Source: UBA6398 sp963660485
GTDB taxonomy: Bacteria; Bacteroidota; Bacteroidia; Bacteroidales; Bacteroidaceae
DNA length: 64,000 nucleotides
Assembly (NCBI GenBank): GCA_963660485.1
Contig: CAVKYH010000005.1
Location: forward strand, 1-64,000
Direction of reading: 5' to 3'
The notes under the pieces were generated by a model. It worked only from the letters and a program-made list of their open reading frames with translations. It made no database searches and was not told the origin of the DNA. Below are positions 49,898 to 58,429 of the stretch, piece by piece. Made by a program: the position numbers and the translations under genes. Numbering within the stretch: the first letter of the stretch is position 1; each line of letters opens with the position of its first letter.

Positions 49898-50536
49898 TTA
49901 TTTTGACACAGGTGAAACCCCGAGTTTTTTCTCAATGAACTCGGCAATAAATTCCGTGGTGCCTTCAATGCCGAATATGCTGGAATTTATGCAAAGGTGA
50001 TAGGTGTCTGCCGAGCCCCAAGTGCCGTCGGAATAGAAATTGTAGTATTGCGAACGCTGTTGGTCGCCTTGGCGAATAAGTTTCTCTGCGGCTTGCGCGG
50101 TAATCACTCTGCGCAGACAAAGACGCTTCACGCGGTCGGCATAATCGGCCGAGATGAAAATGTTTGCGCAGCGTTTCTTGTTTCGCAGCACATAGTCGGC
50201 ACAGCGTCCGATGAAAATGCACGAATGTTCCGAAGCGATTTTCTTGATAGTCTCGCTCTGAATGCGGAAAAGCGTTTCTTCGCTAATAGGATTGCCGTAG
50301 ATGTCGCCACTCCCCACAAAGGGAATGAAATTAGAGAAGAAAGAACGCGTGCCTTGCTTCTTTTCGTCGGAATTCTCGAAATTGCCAGCCGCAATGCCGC
50401 TCTCTTGTGCCGCACGTTTTATAAGTTCGTTGTCATAAAACTTGATGTTGAATTTCTCGGCGAGCTTCAATCCTATTTCTTTGCCGCCGCTTCCAAGTTG
50501 TCGGCCTATATTTATTACGAAGGTGTTTTCGTCCAT
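49898..50536 (-). CDS. Cytidylate-kinase-like protein
   Basis: 212 residues of the cytidylate-kinase-like family (PF13189 type). P-loop variant INIGRQLGSGGKEIG, YDNELIKRAAQESGIAAG, CIFIGRCADYVL, and a lid region with DYADRVKRL. These proteins resemble Cmk but are a separate branch with untested activity. Operon with MATE transporter (8 bp upstream) and phosphoesterase. Confidence 0.85.
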   Translation of the reverse strand: MDENTFVINIGRQLGSGGKEIGLKLAEKFNIKFYDNELIKRAAQESGIAAGNFENSDEKKQGTRSFFSNFIPFVGSGDIYGNPISEETLFRIQSETIKKIASEHSCIFIGRCADYVLRNKKRCANIFISADYADRVKRLCLRRVITAQAAEKLIRQGDQQRSQYYNFYSDGTWGSADTYHLCINSSIFGIEGTTEFIAEFIEKKLGVSPVSK

Positions 50537-50544
50537 CTTTTAAT

Positions 50545-51930
50545 TCAATTTTCGGTCAATATTTTTTGTCTTTCGATTATTTCGTTCTTTTTGAACTTGC
50601 GCATGTTGTATATCAGCACCACGGCAGTAGTTATCGTTGAAGTGGCATCGGCCAACGGAATGGAATACCACACTCCCTCAATGCCGAAATGCCTTGGCAG
50701 GATAAGCAGGGCGGGCACAAGAAAAAGCAACTGGCGCGTGAGCGAAAGGAAAATGCTTGTCCCGGCTTTGCCGATGCTCTGGAAAAATCCGGTAGCCACC
50801 ATCTGAAACCCGATAAACGGGACCACGAGGTTGATAACCTTTAGTGCATGTGCCGCTTCGCGCAAAAGTTCTTCGTCGTCGGTGAAAGCGCGTGCTACGG
50901 GCGTTGCCGCAAAAACGGAAATGCAGAAACCTATCACCCAAATGCCCGTCGCGAGATAAATGGCGTATTTCAACACGCGGTTAAGGCGTCCGTATTGTCG
51001 CGCACCGAAGTTGAATCCCGCGATAGGCTGCATGCCCTGGTTCAAACCTATTACTATCATTACGAAAAAGAATGACAGACGGTTGGCAATGCCGTATGCA
51101 CCTACGGAAACGTCTCCTCCATAAATTACAAGCTGCCTATTTATGATGATAACCACCAGACAGGCGCAGAGATTTATCAAAAACGGCGACAGACCTATCG
51201 AAAGGCTACCCATAACGATTCTGCTTTCGAGTCTGTACGTTCCCCGGCGAAGATGAATGAGTTCGTTGGGATTTGCAAACAGTTTGAACTGCCACACGAG
51301 CACAATCATCTGCGAGAGAATGGTTGCAAGAGCCGCTCCGCGTATTCCGAGTTTTAATGCAAAGATAAAAATCGGCGCGAGAACCACGTTTACAACCACA
51401 GTCATGATTGTTGCCTTCATTGCCTTGCGCGGTTTCCCCGACGCACGGAGCATTGCGTTAAGTCCGAGGAACAAGTGGGTGAACACGTTGCCTACGAGCA
51501 CAATTTCCATGAATTGCCGCGCGTAGGGAAGCGTGAAATCGCTTGCACCAAAGAATCTCAGAATGGGGTTGAGGAATATCAGCATGATTACTCCCAGTCC
51601 AATACCTACAATGCAGTTCATTGTTATAACGTTGCCCAATATACGCGCTGCAAAGTTGTAGTCCTTTTCTCCCAGCTTTACCGAAAGCAACGTACTACCT
51701 CCGACGCCTACCATCGCTCCAAAGGCTGCCGAAAGGTTCATTATGGGAAGTGTGATTGCCAAACCCATTATCGCACCGGCTCCAACGCCTTGTCCGATAA
51801 AAATGCCGTCGACAATGTTGTAGAGAGACGAGGCTACCATTGCCACAATTGCCGGAATGGCATATTGAAGCAGAAGACCGAACACCGGCTTCTCGCTAAG
51901 ATCTGTAAGCAGTTTCTTGTCTGTTGTCAT
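50545..51930 (-). CDS. MATE-family multidrug/cation efflux transporter
   Basis: 461 residues, twelve hydrophobic segments in two halves. Start typical for the NorM/MepA branch: KPVFGLLLQYAIPAIVAMVASSLYNIVDGIFIGQGVG. Internal segments include GVGGSTLLSVKLGEKDYNFAARILG and GLNQGMQPIAGFNFGARQYGRLNRVLK. Sodium- or proton-driven export of drugs or metabolites across the inner membrane. First gene of the leftward three-gene unit. Confidence 0.92.
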   Translation of the reverse strand: MTTDKKLLTDLSEKPVFGLLLQYAIPAIVAMVASSLYNIVDGIFIGQGVGAGAIMGLAITLPIMNLSAAFGAMVGVGGSTLLSVKLGEKDYNFAARILGNVITMNCIVGIGLGVIMLIFLNPILRFFGASDFTLPYARQFMEIVLVGNVFTHLFLGLNAMLRASGKPRKAMKATIMTVVVNVVLAPIFIFALKLGIRGAALATILSQMIVLVWQFKLFANPNELIHLRRGTYRLESRIVMGSLSIGLSPFLINLCACLVVIIINRQLVIYGGDVSVGAYGIANRLSFFFVMIVIGLNQGMQPIAGFNFGARQYGRLNRVLKYAIYLATGIWVIGFCISVFAATPVARAFTDDEELLREAAHALKVINLVVPFIGFQMVATGFFQSIGKAGTSIFLSLTRQLLFLVPALLILPRHFGIEGVWYSIPLADATSTITTAVVLIYNMRKFKKNEIIERQKILTEN

Positions 51931-52130
51931 ATAATAGTTCTTTCGCGTGCGAAATTAGTCAAAGTTGATGTACGTGCAAAATATGTTTGCCCGCAATCGT
52001 GAATTATTGAAAAATAGCATGGTATGTGGTAAACTGCAACTGACATATGTATAACAAAACCGCATTTTGTTTGCTTTTCACTGGTTGTCTGTCGCCCTAT
52101 ATAATAGATGCGTAAAAAGGCGTACGTATG

Positions 52131-52222
52131 TGGTTTTTACGAGGTCAGACCTAATTTAAATTCCGGGCCATGTAATTTAAATTAGATGCCTTGGAATTTT
52201 TACGAGATGCCGTGTGTTTTTT
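52131..52222 (-). repeat. Modular TTTAAA repeat, copy M
   Basis: Read on the minus strand: GGCATCTCGTAAAAATT, CCAAGGCATCT, AATTTAAATT, ACATGGCCCGG, AATTTAAATT, AGGTCTGACCTCG, TAAAAA. The middle cassette is the reverse complement of that in copy J read the same way. The rest of the 500-bp divergent gap (51931-52130 and 52223-52430) shows no gene or clear promoter. Confidence 0.92.
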
Positions 52223-52430
52223 ATGATAGCAAATCAGGGGTTGCGTAAATGCTTTTTGTGGAATATGATTATGGCAAAACCGGGGCTTTGTATGCGGTAT
52301 GAAGAATATTTTTTGCTTGCGCAACTTGCGTGTTTGCGGAATTTTGTAATTTTATAATCCGATTTTTTGGGCGTTGTCTGTAAACATTCTGCCCGCAATC
52401 TTATTTTTAATTACGATAAACTGTACAATC

Positions 52431-54263
52431 ATGACCATAACCCTGATCATTCTTGCCCTTACCGTAGTAATGTTTATAATCGGGAAGATACGTTCCGATG
52501 TTGTAGCTCTCTGTGCCCTTTGTGCGTTGCTTGTTAGCGGGATTCTCACTCCCGAAGAAGCGTTTGCGGGTTTCTCGTCAACGGTGGTGATTATGATGGT
52601 GGGATTGTTTGTTGTGGGCGGCGCGATATTCCAGACCGGTTTGGCAAAAGCCGCCAGTCAGAGGATTATGCGCCTTGCTGGCGACAGCGATACAAGGCTT
52701 TTTCTGCTCGTGGTGATAGTTACGGCTGCAATAGGCGCTTTTGTGAGCAACACAGGCACAGTAGCTCTCATGATGCCCATTGTGGTGAGCATGGCAGCGC
52801 AGGCAGGCATGCGTCCGTCGCGTCTGTTGATGCCGCTTGCCTTTGCCAGCAGCATGGGAGGCATGCTCACATTGATTGGTACGCCGCCAAACCTCGTGAT
52901 TCAGGACACGCTTACAAGTGCGGGCTATGCCCCGCTGAAATTCTTCTCTTTCTTTCCGGTGGGAGTGGTTTGCATTGCCGTGGGAATTATCGTAATGCTT
53001 CCGCTGTGCAAAATGTTTTTGAATAAAAAGAAATCTGCCAACCGCAATGTCAAAGGCCACGGAAAAACTCTCGACGAACTTGTGGAAGAGTACAATATAG
53101 CAAACGGCGTGAGTAGGTTCTTGATTTCCTCGAAATCGAAGATACGCGGCAAAAGTGTGGCGGAACTTGACCTGCGCGGCAAATACGGGTTGTCGATATT
53201 GGAGATACGCAACGAGAAAGCCGACCGCAGCGGATTGATTCGCAATGTTACGCAAAGTCTCGCAAGTCCCGATAGAATTTTGTCGGTCGGAGATATCATT
53301 TATATGCTTGGCGACAAGGAAACCATGGCTTCGTATGCAAACGACAATGCTCTTGAAAAACTCGAAAACAACGGAATTGATTTCTACGACCTAGGAGTAG
53401 CCGAAATTGTACTGATGCCAGAGTCGCGACTTACGGGCGTAACTGTCAGAAATTCGGGATTCCGCGAACGTTACAGCATCAATGTGCTCGGAATAAAGCG
53501 CGGCGCGGATTATCTTACCGACAATCTCGCAGAACAAAAGCTTCGCTCGGGCGATGTGTTGCTTGTGCAAGGAAAATGGAGCAACATCACAATGCTCGAC
53601 AGCGAGGAAAACGATTGGGTGGTGCTTGGACAGCCGGAGAAAAAGGCGCAACAAGTGATATTGAACTACAAAGCTCCAACGGCGGCGGTTATAATGCTGC
53701 TGATGATTGCGGCAATGGTGTTTGATTTCATTCCCATCGCTCCGGTAACGGCTATCGTAATTGCGGCGTTGCTTATGGTGCTCACAGGGTGCTTTCGCAG
53801 TGTGGAGGCAGCCTACAACACGATAAATTGGGAGAGTATAATTCTGATTGCGGCAATGATGCCCATGTCGGTAGCGCTTGAAAAAACAGGCACGTCGGCC
53901 CTTATCTCCCATTCGCTTGTTTCTGCTCTCGGCGCAATGGGACCTACGGCTTTGCTGTGCGGACTATATTTTACGACCTCGCTTCTCACGATGTTTATAA
54001 GCAACACTGCAACCGCTGTGCTTATGGCGCCGATTGCCATGACCGCTGCCGTTGAAATTGGAGCCAGTCCGTATCCGTTTTTGTTTGCCGTTACGCTTGG
54101 CGCAAGCATGTGCTTTGCCTCGCCGTTCGCAACTCCGCCAAACGCTCTCGTGATGCACGCCGGAGAATATACGTTTAAAGATTATATAAAAGTGGGCTTG
54201 CCGCTACAAATTATAATGGGCGTAGTGATGACATTTGTTCTGCCGTTGCTTTTCCCGTTCTGA
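52431..54263 (+). CDS. SLC13/DASS-type permease with TrkA_C domains
   Basis: 610 residues from ATG 52431 (MTITLIILALTVVMFIIGKI); an upstream non-ATG extension is unlikely. Two membrane halves of the CitMHS/SLC13 type with the paired substrate hairpins FVSNTGTVALMMPIV and FISNTATAVLMAPIA. GGMLTLIGTPPNLVIQD and FATPPNALVMHAG are the sodium/substrate clamshell motifs. Between them lie two TrkA_C regulatory domains (about 210-375, SKIRGKSVAELDLRGKYG and SRLTGVTVRNSGFRERY). Carries sulfate, dicarboxylate or similar anions; which one is unclear. The FMN-binding-like gene follows 28 bp later. Confidence 0.92.
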   Translation: MTITLIILALTVVMFIIGKIRSDVVALCALCALLVSGILTPEEAFAGFSSTVVIMMVGLFVVGGAIFQTGLAKAASQRIMRLAGDSDTRLFLLVVIVTAAIGAFVSNTGTVALMMPIVVSMAAQAGMRPSRLLMPLAFASSMGGMLTLIGTPPNLVIQDTLTSAGYAPLKFFSFFPVGVVCIAVGIIVMLPLCKMFLNKKKSANRNVKGHGKTLDELVEEYNIANGVSRFLISSKSKIRGKSVAELDLRGKYGLSILEIRNEKADRSGLIRNVTQSLASPDRILSVGDIIYMLGDKETMASYANDNALEKLENNGIDFYDLGVAEIVLMPESRLTGVTVRNSGFRERYSINVLGIKRGADYLTDNLAEQKLRSGDVLLVQGKWSNITMLDSEENDWVVLGQPEKKAQQVILNYKAPTAAVIMLLMIAAMVFDFIPIAPVTAIVIAALLMVLTGCFRSVEAAYNTINWESIILIAAMMPMSVALEKTGTSALISHSLVSALGAMGPTALLCGLYFTTSLLTMFISNTATAVLMAPIAMTAAVEIGASPYPFLFAVTLGASMCFASPFATPPNALVMHAGEYTFKDYIKVGLPLQIIMGVVMTFVLPLLFPF

Positions 54264-54291
54264 AAAATCTTGAAATAAAAAAACATTCGAA

Positions 54292-54720
54292 ATGAAAACT
54301 ATAAAGATATTTGTGTTGGGCTTGATATGCCTTTTTGTGGCGGTTTCAGCAACTGCTTATACGGAAGGCAATAAAACCAAAGCCATGTCGCGTAAATCCG
54401 ACGGCACTTACGTTGTAAATACTACCAAGATAGCCAAAAATATAAAGGGTTTTGCCGGACAGACTCCCTTGAAAATCTACATTAAAAGCGGTAAGGTTGT
54501 AAAAGTGGAGGCTTTGCCGAACAACGAAACCGCCGGGATTTTTTCAAAGGTTACACGTGATTTGCTTAACAAGTGGAACGGAATGAAAGTTGAGAAAGCT
54601 GCCGAAAACGATATCGACGGTGTGAGCGGAGCAACCTATTCGAGTAAGGCTGTGAAGCAGAATGTGAAAATTGGCGCGAAATATTATTTGGACGAAACCT
54701 CGAAAAACTCCTCCCGTTAA
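54292..54720 (+). CDS. Exported FMN-binding-domain-like protein
   Basis: 142 residues. A signal peptide (1-22) is followed by a single FMN_bind-type domain. The C-terminal DGVSGATYSSKAV (109-121) is the motif that ApbE recognises to attach FMN covalently; here the acceptor position is Ser117 or Ser118 instead of the usual Thr. A possible small extracytoplasmic electron carrier. Lies after the permease, then a terminator. No ApbE or Nqr/Rnf gene is in the window, so flavin attachment is inference. Confidence 0.75.
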   Translation: MKTIKIFVLGLICLFVAVSATAYTEGNKTKAMSRKSDGTYVVNTTKIAKNIKGFAGQTPLKIYIKSGKVVKVEALPNNETAGIFSKVTRDLLNKWNGMKVEKAAENDIDGVSGATYSSKAVKQNVKIGAKYYLDETSKNSSR

Positions 54721-54748
54721 GTAGCAAGAAACAAATATGTCGTGAAAC

Positions 54749-54778
54749 GTGCCGTTTTCATGGCATGGCACTTTTTTT
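54749..54778 (+). terminator. Terminator after the FMN-binding-like gene
   Basis: GTGCCGT pairs with ATGGCAC (one wobble), followed by seven T. Confidence 0.75.
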
Positions 54779-54808
54779 GCAGCTATAATACGAAAGGAGT
54801 AAAAAGAT

Positions 54809-55519
54809 ATGGCATTCATAGATTACTATAAAATAATGGGTATCCCAAAGGATACTCCGCAAAAAGACATTCGCGACGCATACAAACGCCGTGTAAAACA
54901 ATTTCATCCGGACCTTCACCCCGACGATCCCAAAGCAAAGGCAAAATTCCAGGCATTGCAGGAGGCTTACAAGGTATTGGACGACCCCGAAAAGCGCAAG
55001 CAATACGATCAATATGGCGAAAATTGGGAACAGGCTGCGGCTTACGGGCAAGCAGGAGGCAGAGCGGGGTTTGGAAATGCCGGCGGCTCCGGTTTTGAAG
55101 GCTTTGATTTTAGCCAGTTCGGCAATGGCGGCGGAGGAGGTTTCTCCAGCTTCTTTGAACAACTCTTTGGCGGAGCACGCCGGCGCAGTTCGCGTTGCCG
55201 TAGTGGCTTCGGCGGATTCGGATCTGGCTGTGGCTGCGAAACAAAACAGTCGGCAGACAAACAAGCTACCGTAAATATTGATATGTATACCGCGCTGCTT
55301 GGCGGAGATGTGATTTTGCAGACTTCTAATGGGAAGTTGCGTTTGCGTGTAAAGCCCAACACTCAACAGGGAACTCGTGTGCGGTTGAAAGGAAAGGGAC
55401 ATGATCAGGGCAATGGCGTTTGTGGTGATCTTATAATCACTTATAATGTAACTTTGCCGGCATCTCTCAACGCTCGCCAGCGGGAACTTTTGGAACAGAT
55501 GCGCTTGGCTGCCGGATAA
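54809..55519 (+). CDS. DnaJ-like co-chaperone (type B, CbpA-like)
   Basis: 236 residues. J domain at 1-70 with the HPD motif (KQFHPDLHPDDPK), then a Gly/Phe-rich segment (about 75-150) with an odd Cys/Arg/Gly stretch RRRSSRCRSGFGGFG. One DnaJ C-terminal substrate domain follows (NIDMYTALLGGDVILQTSNG, KPNTQQGTRVRLKGKGH). No CxxCxGxG zinc fingers, so it is not DnaJ itself. Length is about three quarters of CbpA, with only the final C-terminal fold clearly present. Stimulates DnaK. Confidence 0.88.
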   Translation: MAFIDYYKIMGIPKDTPQKDIRDAYKRRVKQFHPDLHPDDPKAKAKFQALQEAYKVLDDPEKRKQYDQYGENWEQAAAYGQAGGRAGFGNAGGSGFEGFDFSQFGNGGGGGFSSFFEQLFGGARRRSSRCRSGFGGFGSGCGCETKQSADKQATVNIDMYTALLGGDVILQTSNGKLRLRVKPNTQQGTRVRLKGKGHDQGNGVCGDLIITYNVTLPASLNARQRELLEQMRLAAG

Positions 55520-55546
55520 GATTCGACTAAAACAATACTGTAAACA

Positions 55547-55580
55547 AGATCGGGAAATATACAACCCGGTCTTTTTTTGT
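55547..55580 (+). terminator. Terminator of the DnaJ-like gene
   Basis: AGATCGGG pairs with CCCGGTCT (one wobble), followed by a T-run. Confidence 0.85.
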
Positions 55581-55618
55581 GCTATACGTCCAAGTCCGTA
55601 TATAATGGATTTTTTAGT

Positions 55619-55626
55619 AACTTTGC
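55619..55626 (+). promoter_or_regulatory. Probable -7 element of rsmE
   Basis: TAACTTTG, 18 bp before the rsmE ATG. Confidence 0.5.
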
Positions 55627-55643
55627 TCTGATAATATACGGAA

Positions 55644-56414
55644 ATGAAGGAGATACATTATTTCTATGTGCCTGATGCGGAGATACAAAATGAGCTTCCG
55701 GACGAAGAAGCAAGGCATGCCATAAAAGTTTTGCGCTTGGGCGAGGGCGACAGAATGGTTATAACCGACGGGAAAGGGCATTTCTACGATGCAGAAGTGT
55801 CGGGAATTTCATCAAGGTCGTGTGGTTATAATATCATATCCTGCAAAGATGTTGAAAAGTCTTGGAAAGGGCATCTTCATCTGGCTGTGGCGCCTACCAA
55901 AAACATAGATCGTATAGAATGGCTCGTAGAAAAAGCTACCGAAATAGGGATAGATGAAATTTCTTTTATAGACTGCCGCTTTTCGGAACGCCATATAATA
56001 AAAACGGAACGCATTGAACGAATTGTTGTCTCGGCAATGAAACAAAGCCATAAGGCGAGCAAAACGCGCGTCAACGCAGTTGTCCCGTTCAAGGACTTTC
56101 TTTCGCGCACCGATATCGTAGGCGAAAAATACATAGCCCATTGTCTTAACGACGAAGTCTGTGATGCTTTGACCGAGAACGTTTCCGCTTTGTCGCCGCG
56201 TTGTTATCTGCCTGCCGTGATGGGGAGTGAAAACAAAACAATACTTATCGGTCCGGAAGGGGACTTTTCGGTTGAAGAAGTTGAGGCTTCTCTTTCTGCG
56301 GGCTACGTACCTGTGAGTTTGGGCGACAGTCGTTTGCGTACCGAGACGGCGGCGTTGTATTCGGTGATGCTCATGAATTTGAAAAATTCCAAGATAGCGG
56401 AGGCATACAAATGA
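55644..56414 (+). CDS. rsmE: 16S rRNA m3U1498 methyltransferase
   Basis: 256 residues. PUA-like N-terminal domain (HYFYVPDAEIQNELPDEEARHAIKVLRLGEGD) and a SPOUT knot. SAM-site motifs are ILIGPEGDFSVEEVEASLSAG and SLGDSRLRTETAALYSVML. ATEIGIDEISFIDCRFSER and SHKASKTRV are also typical. Methylates U1498 of 16S rRNA. Overlaps the following lipoprotein gene by 4 bp. Confidence 0.96.
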   Translation: MKEIHYFYVPDAEIQNELPDEEARHAIKVLRLGEGDRMVITDGKGHFYDAEVSGISSRSCGYNIISCKDVEKSWKGHLHLAVAPTKNIDRIEWLVEKATEIGIDEISFIDCRFSERHIIKTERIERIVVSAMKQSHKASKTRVNAVVPFKDFLSRTDIVGEKYIAHCLNDEVCDALTENVSALSPRCYLPAVMGSENKTILIGPEGDFSVEEVEASLSAGYVPVSLGDSRLRTETAALYSVMLMNLKNSKIAEAYK

Positions 56415-57766
56415 ACATGTGCTTTCGCTTTTCTTTTATAGTTTTGTTGATAACGGGTGTTTTTGCCCTCACTTCTTGTGGCAAAGATTATTACGACGTA
56501 ATTCCCAAACAATCTCCCGCTATTGCTTGCATTGATATCGCGCAGATTGCTGCGGACAAAGGCTTGAACGCGAAGGATGCCGCACAGATTCTTCCTTTTG
56601 CGGAAGGTGTGGATTTTTCCCAGCCGGCTTATGCGTTTGTCTCGCCAAACAATTATTATGGTGTGGTATTCGCGGTGGACGATGAGGATAAAATAGAATC
56701 CGCAATGCGCAATTCGTCAGCATTTTCACGGATAGAAAAAAGCGGAGGACTGCATTTCGTATTATGGAAAAGCCATTGGCAAGTGGCGTGGAACGGAGAT
56801 GCGCTGCTTGTCATCGGTCCTGTGGTGGCAACCGAGCAATCTTTTATGCGCCGCACCATAAGTGCGATGTTCAACAGCCGTGAAGGGGTTAGCCAAGGTG
56901 AGTTGTTTTCTAAACTCGAAAGCATCGACGGCGGAGCAAAACTCGTTGCGCGGCTGTCGGCTTTGCCCGGATTTTTCGGGAAACTCGTTTCTATGCAGAT
57001 TTCAGCCGATACAGATGCCGATTCTGTGGTCTTGAAATCCCAAATATCGTTTTCCGAAGAGAGTATAAGGGTTACAAACCGTATGGAAACGGCTGGCGGG
57101 AGTACGCTTCCCCAATCTGCCGAAATCAAGCCGTATGCCGGGGCTATGGATTCGGAGCAAGTGGCAAACACGTCCCTTGGATATATGCTTTTGGGGCTTG
57201 ACGGGCAGCAACTTGTGAAACGTCTTCGCGCCGACAAGTCAATGCGTACCTCTCTTGCCGCAGTAAATTCTGCCATTGATGCCGACAGGATTTTAAGCAG
57301 TATATATGGCGATGCACTGGTAGCTTTCAACGGCATTGACAACGAAGGGAATTTGTCTGTGAAACTGACTGCGGAAATCAAAGATGCATCGTTTATGAAC
57401 GATGTGCCGCAATGGCAGAAAGAAAATCCCAAAGCAAGCTTCCAAAAAACGCAAGACGGGGGCTGGAGATACAATGGTGGCGGAAAGAGCATGGATTTTA
57501 ACGTGAGAAAAGACGGCAAATTTGTCTGCACATGGAATGCTGCGCAAAACGTGTGGGGCAACGGCGAAAACTTGTCTGTTCTTCCGCAAAAGGCAAGGGG
57601 AAAACTTTGCAGCGCAACGTTCAACGGTACGCAGCTGGCAAATATGCCGCTGCTTAAAGGGTTTGCAGATGGCAAGTTGTCGGATTTCCTGAAAAAATAT
57701 GGCAATATAACTTATACCGCTACTGACGTTGCCAATTCCGAAATCGTATTTTCGCAAACGCATTAG
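56411..57766 (+). CDS. DUF4836-like lipoprotein
   Basis: 451 residues. Lipoprotein signal with lipobox ALTSC (Cys about residue 23), so anchored in the envelope. The body begins YDVIPKQSPAIACIDIAQI and contains repeated alternating strands, consistent with the DUF4836 family of Bacteroidetes lipoproteins, whose role is unknown. Co-transcribed with rsmE by a 4-bp overlap; the pairing does not explain its function. Confidence 0.72.
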   Translation: MNMCFRFSFIVLLITGVFALTSCGKDYYDVIPKQSPAIACIDIAQIAADKGLNAKDAAQILPFAEGVDFSQPAYAFVSPNNYYGVVFAVDDEDKIESAMRNSSAFSRIEKSGGLHFVLWKSHWQVAWNGDALLVIGPVVATEQSFMRRTISAMFNSREGVSQGELFSKLESIDGGAKLVARLSALPGFFGKLVSMQISADTDADSVVLKSQISFSEESIRVTNRMETAGGSTLPQSAEIKPYAGAMDSEQVANTSLGYMLLGLDGQQLVKRLRADKSMRTSLAAVNSAIDADRILSSIYGDALVAFNGIDNEGNLSVKLTAEIKDASFMNDVPQWQKENPKASFQKTQDGGWRYNGGGKSMDFNVRKDGKFVCTWNAAQNVWGNGENLSVLPQKARGKLCSATFNGTQLANMPLLKGFADGKLSDFLKKYGNITYTATDVANSEIVFSQTH

Positions 57767-57838
57767 CTTGGGAAATATGCCAAAACGGCAGTGTTTGCCG
57801 AAAAAAGGCATCATGGGGAAAGAAAATCCGATTTGCGC

Positions 57839-57869
57839 TTGGCTGTTTGGATAAGTTTCCCTATTTTTG
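57839..57869 (+). promoter_or_regulatory. Promoter of tRNA-Cys
   Basis: TTG (57839-57841), 20 bp, TATTTTTG (57862-57869): full match to the Bacteroidota consensus, 23 bp ahead of the tRNA. Confidence 0.75.
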
Positions 57870-57892
57870 CACTCGCAAAACAAAACATAATT

Positions 57893-57963
57893 GGTGTCAT
57901 GACCGAGTGGCTAGGTAACGGTCTGCAAAACCGTCTACAGCAGTTCGAATCTGCTTGACACCT
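57893..57963 (+). tRNA. tRNA-Cys (anticodon GCA)
   Basis: 71 nt. Acceptor GGTGTCA pairs with TGACACC. The anticodon loop CTGCAAA in stem ACGGT/ACCGT gives GCA. T arm AGCAG-TTCGAAT-CTGCT, discriminator T. CCA not encoded. Confidence 0.95.
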
Positions 57964-57973
57964 CGAATTTAGA

Positions 57974-58010
57974 AAAGGATTTCCAATGGCGGAAATCCTT
58001 TATTGTTTTT
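57974..58010 (+). terminator. Terminator after tRNA-Cys
   Basis: Perfect 11-bp stem AAAGGATTTCC/GGAAATCCTTT followed by ATTGTTTTTT. Confidence 0.88.
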
Positions 58011-58132
58011 TAGTCCTTGCTTGCCGTAACGTTTTTGTTTTATCTTATCGCGAATCAAAGTGTATGATAAAGGTTTATTGCTTTGTCTTATAGTGTATTA
58101 ACGGCGCTTTGAAAAGAACTTGCGAAACCTGC

Positions 58133-58268
58133 AAAAAACAATGTCGCATCTCGCAAAAACTCCGGGCCATCTAATTTAAATTCCGACGCATCTAATTTAA
58201 ATTAGGTCTGACCTCGTAAAAACGATGTCAGACATTGTTTTTTACGAAATGCCTTGGAGTTTTTTCGG
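58133..58268 (+). repeat. Modular TTTAAA repeat, copy N (longest, chimeric, flipped cassette)
   Basis: CGCATCTCGCAAAAACT, CCGGGCCATCT, AATTTAAATT, CCGACGCATCT, AATTTAAATT, AGGTCTGACCTCG, TAAAAACG, ATGTCAGACATTG, TTTTTTACG, AAATGCCTTGGAGTTTTTT. The middle cassette is flipped relative to copies B, C, G, H and I. Sits in a 430-bp gap between tRNA-Cys and the leftward GH31 operon, where nothing else but the two terminators is seen. Confidence 0.92.
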
Positions 58269-58351
58269 CAATTTGAAACGGCTTTTTTAGGGGCTTTTGA
58301 AACTTGGTTTATTGCTGATTTCGGTACAAATTAAACTGTGGTAAGATAAAA

Positions 58352-58389
58352 AATCCACCCCGATGTTTCGGTGAACACCGGGGTGGATT
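58352..58389 (-). terminator. Terminator of the GH31 operon
   Basis: AATCCACCCCG-type arm (58352-58362) pairs with CCGGGGTGGATT (58378-58389). On the minus strand it is followed by a T-run, 40 bp after the stop codon. Confidence 0.85.
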
Positions 58390-58429
58390 GATATAGTTCT
58401 ATTGTTGGAAAATCTGTTGTGCTTGCGGT

